Shown here piece after piece: positions 1-10,345 of a stretch of 64,000 nucleotides of DNA. How positions within the stretch are numbered: position 1 is the first letter of the stretch; each line of letters begins with the position of its first letter. The stretch spans positions 180,452,001-180,516,000 of the forward strand of contig CM032228.1 in the NCBI GenBank assembly GCA_019009955.1, in the 5' to 3' direction. The stretch is from Riptortus pedestris (Eukaryota; Arthropoda; Insecta; Hemiptera; Alydidae). The notes beneath the pieces are model-generated. The model saw only the letters and a list, made by a program, of their open reading frames with translations. It was not told the DNA's origin and did no database searches. The position numbers and the translations under genes are program-made.

Positions 1-255
1 GTTTATTCGATCTATACTATACTTTAATATTTAACCGTTTCATTCGACTTAATTCCGAGTCCAATTCCAGCAATTTATGAAAAATCAAAATATCTCAGTA
101 ATTTTGTGTCGCATAAAAAAAATGTTATATAATAAATATTTCAATGCTCTACAATTGTTGAGTTATACTTTTTTCGTAAGCAAATTATCTGCATTTTATT
201 GAATTCAGCCTTCAATGAACCCCTACTTCTACTCACCGGATTTTTACTTAGAGTA
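1..255 (-). mobile_element. Family A element, partial inverted copy
   Basis: The reverse complement matches the middle of family A (copy at 41340-42140 is closest): the 'AAACGGTTAAATAT' block at the edge, then ATCTCAGTAATTTTGTG and TTCAATGAACCCCTACTTCT. Both element ends are missing. Confidence 0.6.
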
Positions 256-340
256 ACTGCGTAACTCAACATCTCTCGTACAGAGTAATTTTCAATTTTT
301 CTTTACATAGACTTCTTACTGCTGGAGAAATACAGAAAAG

Positions 341-795
341 TCCGTCACGCAGGGGCTGCGTAAACTAAGCAGATTTCCCTCGTGAAGTTTTACAATAGAG
401 AAATCTGCCTAGTAATAACCTCACGAGGACGAATAGTTAGTGAAACGGCCACACTAGCGCTAGTGCGCTCGGCGGAAACTCCCGACCACACTCACAATAT
501 AAATCCAAATATCTCGGTTAATATTCAAGATACAGAATAAATGTATAGAACAATATTTATAGTAAATTTAATTTGCAATAAGATTGGTTCTATACAATTT
601 TTCGATCCGACGTATGGTAACGGAGATATTTCGAATTTTCGAAAATCCCCCCTCTAAACACCCCCTCCCACTGGTCCGATATTAGCCATTAACGAACTTG
701 ATCTTCCTTTTTACATAAAACGATTAAATTCCGAGTTTGGTAACGATCAAACAAAAATTGCGACCGCTAGAGCGTTAACAGACAAATATATATAT

Positions 796-871
<76 letters not shown>

Positions 872-991
872 GAACGGACCTCATTTTCGTCATCTCCTGG
901 GTAGGATCGATGGACATTTGAAGAAATTTTTCGAAACTTGCGTCATGAGTACGACCTCAATAGCTGATTTCCCTTAAGGGAAATCTGCTAA
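341..991 (+). mobile_element. Family A dispersed element, complete copy
   Basis: Starts TCCGTCACGCAGGGGCTGCG and ends GATTTCCCTTAAGGGAAATC TGCTAA. In between are a short inverted pair (AGCAGATTTC ... GAAATCTGCC), the block TGGTCCGATATTAGCCATTA, CGACCGCTAGAGCGTTAACA, a TA microsatellite and the block TCTCCTGGGTAGGATCGATG. No coding capacity, no terminal inverted repeats, no clear target duplication. The 5' TC and a palindrome just before 3' CTAA suggest a non-autonomous Helitron-like element. Confidence 0.75.
786..867. repeat. (TA)n microsatellite in family A
   Basis: About 80 bases of TA with one interruption. Confidence 0.97.
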
Positions 992-1121
992 TAGAAGAGA
1001 TGGGTGACTAGTGTGTCATTCCAAATATATTAGTTTACTAGCAACTTAAATCATACTTTTGGATTAAAATAAGTTCTCAGTCCTAAAGGGTGAATTTTGT
1101 GGAAAACACTGAAAATGTTTT

Positions 1122-1330
1122 TATTTATTAGCGTCTACTTTTAAGATACTATGACTAATTGGGACGGGTTATCTACAGGTTACAACCTACACTTTTCTAG
1201 CCAGGGCGGGACTAAGGTTTTTATTTAGTGAGTTTGCCACTACGTAAACTCCTATTACCCACGAGAGAATCTAATCCACGATTCTAGGTTAACGGTGTTT
1301 ATTAACAACCTTAACTCATATAACTTGCCT
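1122..1330 (-). mobile_element. tRNA-derived SINE copy, inverted
   Basis: ACTAATTGGGACGGGTTATC, CTTTTCTAGCCAGGGCGGGA, ATTTAGTGAGTTTGCC, then a worn head (GAGAGAATCTAATCCACGAT). Confidence 0.65.
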
Positions 1331-1837
1331 GATCCCAAGCAGAAGAGTAAATAGGAAAAATGCTGCATGCTGCTGAATATTGCATTCTGTAAATGGTAAT
1401 AAAGGCCGGTTCTTTCTAGGCTTCTGGGTGGAAGATGAGATGCTTTATGGTTGATTCTATGTCGATGATTGTGTGAGATACTGATCGCTAGAGTTTGTTA
1501 GACTTGGTCGCTCCTCTTGTTGACTGGTCTCACAGAAAAACACGGAAAAGATACCGGATTTGAACCCTCTCGTAGAGCTGTTAAATAAAGAGTGATTTTA
1601 AAATACGAGATTTGAAATCATGGCCTTCAAATTCCTGTGAACAATGCCTCCAGGAGAGTGGCATTGTCCTCAGGTGTAAATGGTCAGTTCACTTGCGATC
1701 AGCTTAGCGGTGGACGGGATCTAAGATAGTTAAAGTCGTTAATTATTTCGAAGACTGTCATGCATAAATAGTCGCTACTTTCCCTCTAATATTCATGCAC
1801 CGTGGCACTTCCGCGTTCTGAAATCATTTTCTTTCTT

Positions 1838-1925
1838 GGCGGAATCGAACCTGGACTTTTTTTTACCTTCAGCTTACTGAGTAGTGGCAGATGTGCCCAC
1901 ACCTTAACCTGCACCGGCCCCCTTT
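1838..1925 (-). repeat. Second tRNA-like sequence, SINE head remnant
   Basis: The minus strand has a clear box B (CAGGTTCGATTCCGCC) and an upstream GGCCGGTGCAGGTTAAGG. The acceptor stem does not pair, so it is not a working tRNA; it differs from the main SINE family. Confidence 0.4.
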
Positions 1926-3904
1926 TAGTGAGATAATACTAATATAACAATAACATGAAATAAGGCCCAACAAAAATGTAGTATCTAAAGGCCACTAAAA
2001 AAACTCCTCGATCCTACTGAAATTGCATAATTCTAAATATCTCAATCACAATGCAATATGCATGAAAAGGAGTGTGCACCAAGCGAATGAATGAACTACC
2101 AAATCACATACATACCAAATAATAAGGCATTTGCAATTTTTTAAGGTATTTGCCTGAGTGAATGTGTTGCATATTCATTAGTATACTTTCACAAATCTCT
2201 TTCACACGGTCCGTTGCACCAGTCGTGATGTATCGGAACTCTACCGCTGTTACCGGTTCAAGGATAGGTCCTTAAACATGTAGCGGAAGCTACACGTTTC
2301 CACAGAAAATGCAAAGGCAACGCATGTAATGCGTCTCATAGTAGAGGGGGGGGGGACAACATTACTTATTTTCCCCTTAAATTATATCGATACATCTAGT
2401 AATTAATTCGATTTTCAATATTCATGTGTACAAGATTCCTGCATTTTAATTTGTGTTATATCTATATATGACTTTGAAGGGTATGATAAAATTTCTTCGA
2501 GTTAGTTCATATAATTTATTATAAGCCTATTTTTTGAATTTTCTAAAAAAAATGTCTACGCATAGAACTTCTTCGTACTTGCTATATCTGGGGTCACCAC
2601 CCCAAATGTAGCAAGTGCGATGTTTAAATGTACATGTAAATCAGTATTCGTTACAATAAAAGCTTAAATCGACACAGTTTTGCCGTGCTCCTTTCCTGAA
2701 GGCCTCTCATTTTGCTATATTTCATAGTTAATTGATGGTAGTTAGTTTTAGAGCTACAACTTGGAAGATTATAAACTAAAAATTATTCTTTAATTTATGG
2801 TTTGAAATATCCCAAGTGAATCAATTATAGTGAGTTTAAGGTTAATAAAGTAAAATTAATTTCATAATCTATATATTGCGCCTGATATAATTTTTTTTTG
2901 CATTAAATTATTAGTATTATTTCTTGAGTTTTCTGTATGTGATTTCTGGAATGTCAACAAAAATAAAGATTAAAAACAATATTAATATTTTTTTGATGAA
3001 AATATGTTAACATTGTTCTAGATTACTGGTCAATAAATGTTATTGTTTTGGACAAATTTTTCTTTTGAAGTTTTCAATGATTCCCCATTTAGATTTACCA
3101 TACATGACTCCTGTTTCTACCTGTTACGTCAGCAACCAAAAATGGTTATTGAATATTAGTTAGGTCCTAGGTTCTGCTTGGAATTATTAATCACGTCATT
3201 AATTGAGATTTACTCTTCCTCTTATAGTGTAAATTTTGGCAAGGAGATTGAATAATTTAAAATAAAAATCATTGAATATCAAAATTCCGCTAAAATAAAT
3301 CAGCGGAGCAGTCTCCGAGCTCGAAAAGGAAGGAAATAAATAAAATGAAAGATATTGGTGGAAGGGGAATGAAGTGATCTTAACAGGGTAACTATGAACC
3401 TTCAAGTAAATTTAAATGTTTAACCTCAGTAAAAGAGCTTCTGGAAATTATAATATTCAAAAGAACAGCCAAATTTGAAAGATAAAAATTGCTAGTTTTT
3501 CGGATTTTTCCGAAATTCCCTTCAGACTATAAGCTCTAATGTGCATTTAGATGGATTTTCAACTTTAATCATTTACACTATATAAATATACTGTAGACAA
3601 AATCAGTTCAATGTGCACACTTATCAATACATTGATTCTTATGTTTAAGTAATCTAACATAGTTTTATCTATTTATATCTTCTACAACGCGTTTATCTAA
3701 CACTATTATTTAGTTTCGTTGGTGCTTACTTTTTAATATCTTTTAGTTGCAAGAAAATAATATAAATTCTTATGATAAAATTTCTTCATAGGAACCAATC
3801 AGCCAAACTACTACATATTAAATCATTTTTGATCTCACAATCAGTGTTAAATGAAGTGAAACTATAACAACAACAAATGTCAATAACAATATTTTTTTTA
3901 ATTC

Positions 3905-4080
3905 AATCTCCTTTGGCAGATGATGATACTTGGGATACTTACAGGTTACCAATAGGTATTTCATTTAAAGAGTTGGCCACTAAATATTTTACCCTTTCTC
4001 ACGCGGGAATTGAACCAACGACTCGACGTTTTCCAAGACATGGCTAACCAAAAGTTGCTTGGTGCTTCCTTGTGTATTGT
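3905..4080 (-). mobile_element. tRNA-derived SINE copy, inverted
   Basis: ACAGGTTACCAATAGG, CTCACGCGGGAATTGAACCA (box B reverse complement, GGTTCAATTCCC) and ATGGCTAACC. Lies just downstream of the candidate exon at 4376-4185 on the transcribed strand. Confidence 0.6.
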
Positions 4081-4184
4081 CTCATAAGGGAATATCTAAT
4101 TTTGTACTGCTTTAAAACATACTTTTAATCAAGATGGCCAGAAACACGTGATATTAAAAAGGCTAGGCTAATGATATTATATAC

Positions 4185-4376
4185 CTGCCGAGTTAGTCGA
4201 AGCAATTTGGAATAATTCCAATTGGTGTTTTGCCTCAGGGCTTTTTCTCTTCTTCTTGATTCTAATAGATATAATGGCAGATGGACTGTCATCGTCGTGA
4301 CTAGGAGTTTCATCATAGCTTGCAGCCATTAAGGGAAATATTCACGAGATTGCTTCAGATCTCTGTTTATTTTCTT
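4185..4376 (-). CDS. Candidate first coding exon, unknown gene
   Basis: The exon runs from an acceptor (GTTGGCTTTGCAG) at 4377 to the donor GGCAG|GTATAT after 4185. An in-frame TGA lies a few codons before ATG 4329-4327, which fixes the start, so 4376-4330 would be 5' UTR. The 48 codons plus one base read MAASYDETPSHDDDSPS, AIISIRIKKKRKSPEAK, HQLELFQIASTNSA. The acidic Ser/Asp-rich start followed by IKKKRK, a likely nuclear localisation signal, suggests a nuclear protein. Phase 1 at the donor; the following exon should lie below 4185 or beyond the window. No family is recognised. An overlapping 63-residue ORF in another frame is a shadow. Confidence 0.5.
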
Positions 4377-5124
4377 CTGCAAAGCCAACAGTAAATGTTA
4401 AGCACCATTGGAGACCACAGCCTAGGGGTTCCTTCGGTAATCGGAACCATTGGTCAATTCCACGTACTAGGAACAAACTGCACTTATAAGGTTATCGTTT
4501 TCATAATGTTATGATGAAACCATTTAAAATAAATCTCTAGTATTGAATAATGACTTAATTGTCTTTTATAGGGAGTTTTAATGGACTCTTATAACCCTTT
4601 ACTTCTGAAATAAATCACTTATCCGGTTAAAACAGTATCCTTTTTTCTAACAAACATTGATTTTAAGTAATGCCATGTAATTTCCCAGGTAAGACTCAAC
4701 GTAAGTATATCGACGGGATAATTCAAAAATACTGTTTGAAAATAAAACTAACTATTAAAAGTAGGTAATAAACAATTAGTTTTTAAAACTTTTAGGCCTT
4801 TAAAAGAAACCAGAGAATATGCAAATGACAGATTTTATTTTCAAATAACCTGAGGGCTCACATCATGTTAGTATGTGAAGTATTTAATACACCAGTTCGA
4901 TGTTTTCCATAATCAGGTATCTCTAGATTACAGTAGTTCTTTTTTAGTATTTTTTTTAAATCCCTTTGGTATATTACATGTATAAGAGAATACATGTTGA
5001 ATCAATACACAAAATTAAATAAAAGTAAAAACGAATTTTGAAGTATAAATGAAAAAACAAATATAGAAATTAAAAACGTAGAATGAATTAAAAGAATGAG
5101 AACTAAACATAAATATTTCAAGAA

Positions 5125-5465
5125 TTAATAAAAAAATATAATGCACAAATCGATGTTACTTCTAATATCGTGAAGCCTTTCATCTTCTGAAATTTTTTCA
5201 TAGAATTTGTGAAGATCTCTTCTGTGCTTATTAAATTGGAGTTTAGAACATGCCTGCCAATGACTTTGGAGCCTGCAACCACGTGCTTCTGTCCTTAATG
5301 CTGATTGTAAGTAGGTATTACTAGTTATGACGTGTCTGGGCAAAATTTGTGTTAAATAAAACTCATGTATTTCTGTGATTTTGCCATTTTGGCAAGAACA
5401 TTGATATATCTGTTCGATGTCTAATATCATATTCTTCAGAGGTGATACAAGATAAATTAGGGGTA
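5125..5465 (-). CDS. Candidate terminal exon, cysteine-containing protein, unknown
   Basis: A 112-codon frame follows the good acceptor ATTTATATTTTGCAG (exon begins with the last two bases of a split codon) and runs to a stop at 5125. It reads PLIYLVSPLKNMILDIEQ, then IYQCSCQNGKITEIHEF, LTQILPRHVITSN, ALRTEARGCRLQSHWQACS, then a charged RRDLHKFYEKISEDERLHD. The CSCQ ... ILP ... GCR order is faintly reminiscent of GDNF-receptor-type repeats, but expected cysteines are missing and I do not assign it. A donor-like GAA|GTAACA lies near its end. It could also be old repeat DNA. Confidence 0.3.
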
Positions 5466-7484
5466 CTGCAAAATATAAATGTGTAAAGAAGTAAGGCAAG
5501 GCTTGTGAAGAGCCGATCCTTGCCTGCAGAGATGCGCTATTACTGGATTAGTAGACTACCCGAAACATGGTAATTCGTAAACCAAAGTAACACTAACACT
5601 CGCTGAAGTGGCGCATAAGAAATTAGAGCATAGGAAATGTATTTCCTCTCATAATAAGCATCGAGTAAAAAGAATAAGAATTGGTAAACAATCCATCTGA
5701 TTACTAACTATTTTATTTAGTACTCTAGAGGGATAAGAATTAATAGTTTTCAAAGTCTCTGAGGCTGATTGTTATAGAGAGAAATGGAGATGATAAAGAA
5801 TAGACACTGATGATATTTGATTTCATTGTTTTAAACGAGGATTCTCTAACAGATGAAGAGAAATTCAAACTGAAATACAGCTCGATTAAATCTTAATAAA
5901 TTTTATAAGTAATTTTATTTATCCAGCTATTTACACTTTTCTTGTATGGATATAAAGTCTTGCAAAGAAGCAGATCTTCAGTAAATAAAATCTGTAGTCA
6001 GGAATAGAGATCAATCAACCTCCACAATATCAACATTTTTTTTGCTTGTTATATATTTTTTTTCAATGAAAGCTTTGTATCTTCTTCTCAAATGAACTTG
6101 AGGTATGAGAATTGAAAAATACATTCTACGGTGGCCTAGGCATTATATCCATTTGCCACTAATAATATGTATTTTCGTAAGTAAAATGTAAGAATATTTA
6201 TGCAAGTGTGCTAAGTGCTAAATGTAGTAAAGTGTTGTGAACTACCGCTTATAGTATCGCAAAAAGTCTTATGTTTTGAAGTGTGTTCTAGAATTCATGT
6301 CCATTAAGAATGGAATATTAAAGCCTGGCCGTTAACAGGCGCACCTAGAGTTTAAGTATGACTTGTGCTTGCAGATCCTAAGCCGTATTTAAATCATGGT
6401 TTCTGCCGAGCTTGGAAATAGCACATTAATATCAAGAGCTTAAGGCTGCTAAGTGCTTAACTTATTACATAAATAGCGCTAATACGTGTTTTACTAATAC
6501 ATAAATCATTCATTATTTTGTAAATATTTAGCTCACATGGTGAAAATCGATGTATTTTTTGATATCGGAAATTGTTCAGTTAACAACAAAAACATGGTTG
6601 CAGCTTTAATTATTTTAATGATTCAGATGTGATTACTGCATTTTTTCATTGGGGCATTAGAGGACCTTGAACATCCGGGAAGTGAGAAAAGTAATTGCAA
6701 AATCACTTGCCCCTTTGCATAACATAAGTTACAGCTACAGGTTCCGATGACAGATCTCCACCTTCAGTATAATGCAATTTTTTGCGGGGGTCAAATGATT
6801 ACTATTCTTGTGAAGTGGTGCTCACTCTGTTTCAATAGATTGAAATGCATTGATCATCAAAACCGGTAGCTGAGGATATTAGTTTTTCATGGTTTGTTAA
6901 GTGATGAGTAGTTTGACGTGACTGACCTGATGAGGAGCTGCTTTGAAAGCCCTTAGACCCCTTACGGGTGGGGACGGGGCGAAGCCAACGTGCGGACCTG
7001 CCCGCTCTTCCCGGACACCGTCCATACTACACCGCTGCCAGCCTCACACTGAGATCTCCCTGCCTCTCTCCTAGCCTACTACTAGTGGGGACTCAATCTC
7101 TCTCTCACTCACTCACACTATTTTTCTTTATTCTCACTCACTCACGCTCTTCCCATTCTTCTCATTCACAGAAACATTTCATTATTTTCAAAATTTAGAA
7201 CGGGCATGTTAACGTTCGAGATAAAGCAACTTGGTTTGATTGAATTTTTTGAGGAAATATTCACTAAAACATAAGGCGAAACACAAAATTCAATTCCGGC
7301 TACGTGACTTCACACATGAATGTGGCCAACTCTAATTTATTCCTCTAAATTCAAGCCTTCTATATTCTAATGCATCGATTCTGTATATTAAATGACAGAA
7401 AAAGAGGTAATATTGAGTTAGTGATGTTACAGCAGCTTGCAAATGTTAAAATTGGAGGCGTGAGGTATTTTTCTAAAACTCACA
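5466..7484. other. Non-coding stretch, nothing recognised
   Basis: AT-rich. A GC-richer patch at 6945-7150 (CCCCTTACGGGTGGGGACGG, then CT/CA-rich DNA) may be a retroelement untranslated region, not proven. Confidence 0.5.
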
Positions 7485-8340
7485 GTGGGAGGAGACAAAC
7501 TGGCAAGCCCTGGGGGATTACCGCCCGATAGCAATATGTCTGTTGTTCGTCAAGTGCATAACGTGGAACGGAATGAACTTTCGAAGTACGTTATCAGTGC
7601 TATCCTTAACGTTTTCCCCCTTATCTACATCCCCGAAATGCGTGGAGGAAGAACCAGGATCTATGACTTCTTCTTGATGTCGAAAAAGTATGTGATTTCG
7701 ATAGTCGTCATACAAGCATGACTGTGCCATAGCAAATGGTATTTCTGAATGTTTTCGGGAGTGTCAATGTGGAAAGGGTCTCTGAGAAGTATGCTGGGGG
7801 ACGGTGATATGGAATATCATAGCCTGTCCGGCAAGGTGAGCCCTCTCACAGACTCTATTTAATATAATCATGGATTATGTTATAGAGGCCATATGAATCC
7901 AGTGGCATCCTCTAGGACGCCATTAGTGTGTTGATATTAGCCAAAGAATTTGACCAATTTGCACTCACCTTTTCTAAACAAGGTCTCAATGGTGGATTAA
8001 ATCAGCTAGAATTGGTGCTTCAGGTCGGAGTAGGCTATTCAAGATGAGCCCGGTATCTGCAAAGAGGATTTCCTAGCATCCTGGCCCTTGGAGTAAACGA
8101 TAAAGTTTACCAAATGGTCCTCTTTTCACATCGTGGTGGAAAGGTAGTTGTGTCTCACTAGAAAGCAGTTCTAAGCATAGCAGACTTGACGTCATTGAAG
8201 CCGCAGAAGTCTGTGTGCTTTAGGCATCTCTGTTTTACCTTCATGGGTTTTTACTTGGAAGGCCCAAGCCTCTTTGGATCTGTTGAACGGTTGTGCCCAT
8301 AGAGGCTTCAGTTAGAAAATGGTTACGTTTCCTACCTGAC
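7485..8340 (+). mobile_element. Decayed R2-like non-LTR retrotransposon reverse transcriptase
   Basis: Fragments of RT in shifting frames. GDYRPIAIC at 7513-7539 matches the conserved 'NYRPI' block. Then ERNELSKYVISAILNVFPL, with ISIVVIQA where R2/NeSL-type enzymes have the 'IVVLDVSKAFD' block. LSQTLFNIIMDYVIEAI at 7843-7893 matches the 'GDPLSPxLFNxxMD' motif. Many stops and frameshifts; the catalytic FADD box is not readable. The 3' limit is approximate; DNA to about 8760 may be part of the same relic. Confidence 0.6.
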
Positions 8341-8835
8341 TCATATCCACACATCAAAAACTAGATAATCCCGACTAACCAAAACTATTCCATTTTTTTA
8401 AGAGAATAATAGTTAGGGCTGAATGGCTACTTTATGGGGAATAGGAGCTGCCTGGAGCAGAGGTCTCTGTTAAGAAAGGAGTGGCTCATTGGAGGCAAAC
8501 TTTCCGCGTATGAAGGTAAAACCCTTGACAAGGGTTTTCCTATAGCAGATGAAACCAGATTTTGCTTTGCTCTCTCGGAATAGCCTCTACAATATCCGAC
8601 TTCGATCACCATCCTAGAGCTGATAACTTTCTATTTTCCATAGTAGTTGGACAGCATCAACCTCCCATCAACTCCATAAATAAATTCGGGGCTGTAGAAG
8701 AGCTCACTCAGTGCGCCCTAACTTCTCCTGGAGATCTCCACGTGCAGTGAAATCTACCACATACGAAATACGGTGATTAATTGATACTCAAACCTTGACA
8801 TCCCCTCAAGGTACGGTTCTTATATTAGGTATATA

Positions 8836-8868
<33 letters not shown>
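8836..8868. repeat. (TA)n microsatellite
   Basis: About 16 units, left of the alanyl-tRNA synthetase pseudogene. Confidence 0.95.
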
Positions 8869-8870
<2 letters not shown>

Positions 8871-8904
8871 TCTCGATAAAAATCCCCAAATATAAACAGC
8901 TGTC

Positions 8905-9310
8905 ACATCCAATCAGACGCAGAATCTTCTCGGTTTTTCCTCACGATGATCCAATGCTACTTTTTACTAATGCTGGAATGAATCAGTTCAAATCAATTTT
9001 TCTTGGTACTGTTGATCCTAACAGTGAAGTTGCTACAAGGGTAAGAGCCGACAATACACAAACATGTATTCTAACTGGTGGAAAGCATAATGATTAGGAT
9101 GATGTTGGTAAAGATGTTTATAAAAATACATTTTTTGAGATGTTGGGTAATTGGTCTTATAGTGATTATTTCAAGAAAGAAATTTGTGCCTGGTCATTGG
9201 AACTTTTGACAGAAGTTTTTGTTTACCAAAAGATAGATTGTATGTAACATATTTTGGTGGAAATTCCAGTGCTTCCCTTGAACCAGATAATGAACAGAAA
9301 GAAATATGGC
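8905..9310 (+). pseudogene. AARS: Alanyl-tRNA synthetase pseudogene fragment
   Basis: The frame reads [38 protein letters not shown] and TGGKHND, then a TAG stop where the family has Leu/Asp. It resumes with [18 protein letters not shown] and [18 protein letters not shown] one-base frameshift near 9222 then gives [13 protein letters not shown] and LEPDNEQKEIW. These are the class II motif 1-2 segments of alanyl-tRNA synthetase, which charges tRNA-Ala. Both ends are missing, and there is at least one stop and one frameshift, so it is dead. No intron interrupts about 135 codons, which fits a retrocopy. The right edge abuts Penelope-like element DNA. Confidence 0.88.
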
Positions 9311-9311
9311 T

Positions 9312-9580
9312 TTATATATATAAATAATTATTGTTGTGTATTACTACAATTATTGTTATATTTTATCAAAGCCACCTTCATGTTGTATTATGTTATTGTT
9401 ATTCCACTATGTTAAAACTATTGTTGCTATGTGTTACCACAATTATTGTTTTATATATAATAATTATGACATGAGTATTTGATATGTACTGTGGTGTTAT
9501 GAGCGTGCCTGAGTGTTATGTATGTGAATATGTTTATGAGTATGGTGTGAGAGTGAATATTTTATAGTATTGAGGTGTGT
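9312..9580 (-). mobile_element. Untranslated tail of the Penelope-like element
   Basis: GT/AT-rich DNA (plus strand) between the GIY-YIG stop codon and the alanyl-tRNA synthetase pseudogene. It has no reading frame and is taken as the 3' untranslated part of the same element by position. Confidence 0.4.
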
Positions 9581-10230
9581 TTATGGTATTATGTTACAGT
9601 ATATGGAGCTGAGTTTGTCAATGTCTGTCTTTTTGTTACATGTTTTTTTGTGTTGAGCTATATATAGCCTCTCTTTGAACATTTTTTTTGTTTTGTTGGG
9701 CTCTATGTCTAATATTTGCGTTTCATTGTATATGAATTGGTGGTCATTGTTAATGCTGTGTTGGACTAATGCACTGTTTTGTTTGTTTATTTTTATTTCA
9801 GCTTTGTGACCTGTTATTCTGTTGGTGATATACTGGCTGGTTTCTCCTATGTATATTGTGTCATAGATTTTGCAGGGTATTTTGTAGATAACATTGCTCT
9901 TTTTATTTGGGGGTATTTTTGATTTGAGTTTGGAATATATTACTTTATGTACAGTTTTTTTTTTATTTTTGAAGCTAATTTTTATGTTATTATTAGCCAG
10001 TACATTTGCTAATTTTTCGGATAGGACTCTGACATAAGTGATTGAATGGAATTTGTGTTGGTTAGTACATAGAAGTTGGTTGTTATTATTAGTGTTTTGT
10101 GTGATGCTGTGTGTTTGTTTGTCTGTTTTATTTGTATTGTGTATGATGCGATTGATGAGTTTATTTGGGTAGTTGTTGTTTAGTCTTGGTAAGTAAAAAT
10201 AACACGAACATCACCTGGTACACTCTAGTT
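9581..10230 (-). mobile_element. Penelope-like element, 3' part of RT plus GIY-YIG endonuclease
   Basis: Minus-strand frame, stop-free from about 10228 to the stop at 9583-9581. It opens VIFYLPRLNNNYPNKLINRI, followed by ITYVRVLSEKLANVLANNN, the thumb/linker region of Penelope-type reverse transcriptase. Next comes VIYKIPCKIYDTIYIGETSQ with ITGHKAEIK, LVQHSIN and QILDIEPNK, the GIY-YIG nuclease in its usual C-terminal position. The tail ends TDIDKLSSIYCNIIP. The element is 5' truncated: a stop at about 10230 and the abutting plus-strand tail mark the break. It lacks the RT palm, so it is not autonomous. Confidence 0.85.
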
Positions 10231-10239
10231 TAATAACAA

Positions 10240-10345
10240 TGTGCAATATGTATAAAGTAGTACCTGTATCTTTACAGCCCTGAAGAAGAGAAAATAAATA
10301 TTCTCAAAATATAAAGATTTTTTCACCAACTTTGACCAAAACTCC
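10240..10345 (+). repeat. Penelope-like terminal tail, opposite orientation
   Basis: Contains CCCTGAAGAAGAGAAAATAA followed by ATTCTCAAAATATAAAGA, the 'CTGAAGA...CGAAA' type of tail typical of Penelope-like pseudo-LTR ends. It points right, opposite to the GIY-YIG ORF beside it, as expected for the inverted junctions these elements often form. Confidence 0.45.

Larger units (their letters stand above)
992..3900. other. Non-coding stretch, SINE pieces otherwise unassigned
   Basis: Apart from the SINE at 1122-1330 and the tRNA-like piece at 1838-1925, nothing is recognised. 2210-2350 is less AT-rich and contains the hairpin TGTAGCGGAAGCTACA. The 68-codon minus ORF at 3199-3405 has no family features. 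Confidence 0.6.

Noticed and set aside
1838..1925. Possible tRNA gene on the minus strand
   Set aside because: Good box B but no pairing acceptor stem and a long A-rich insertion; fits a SINE head.
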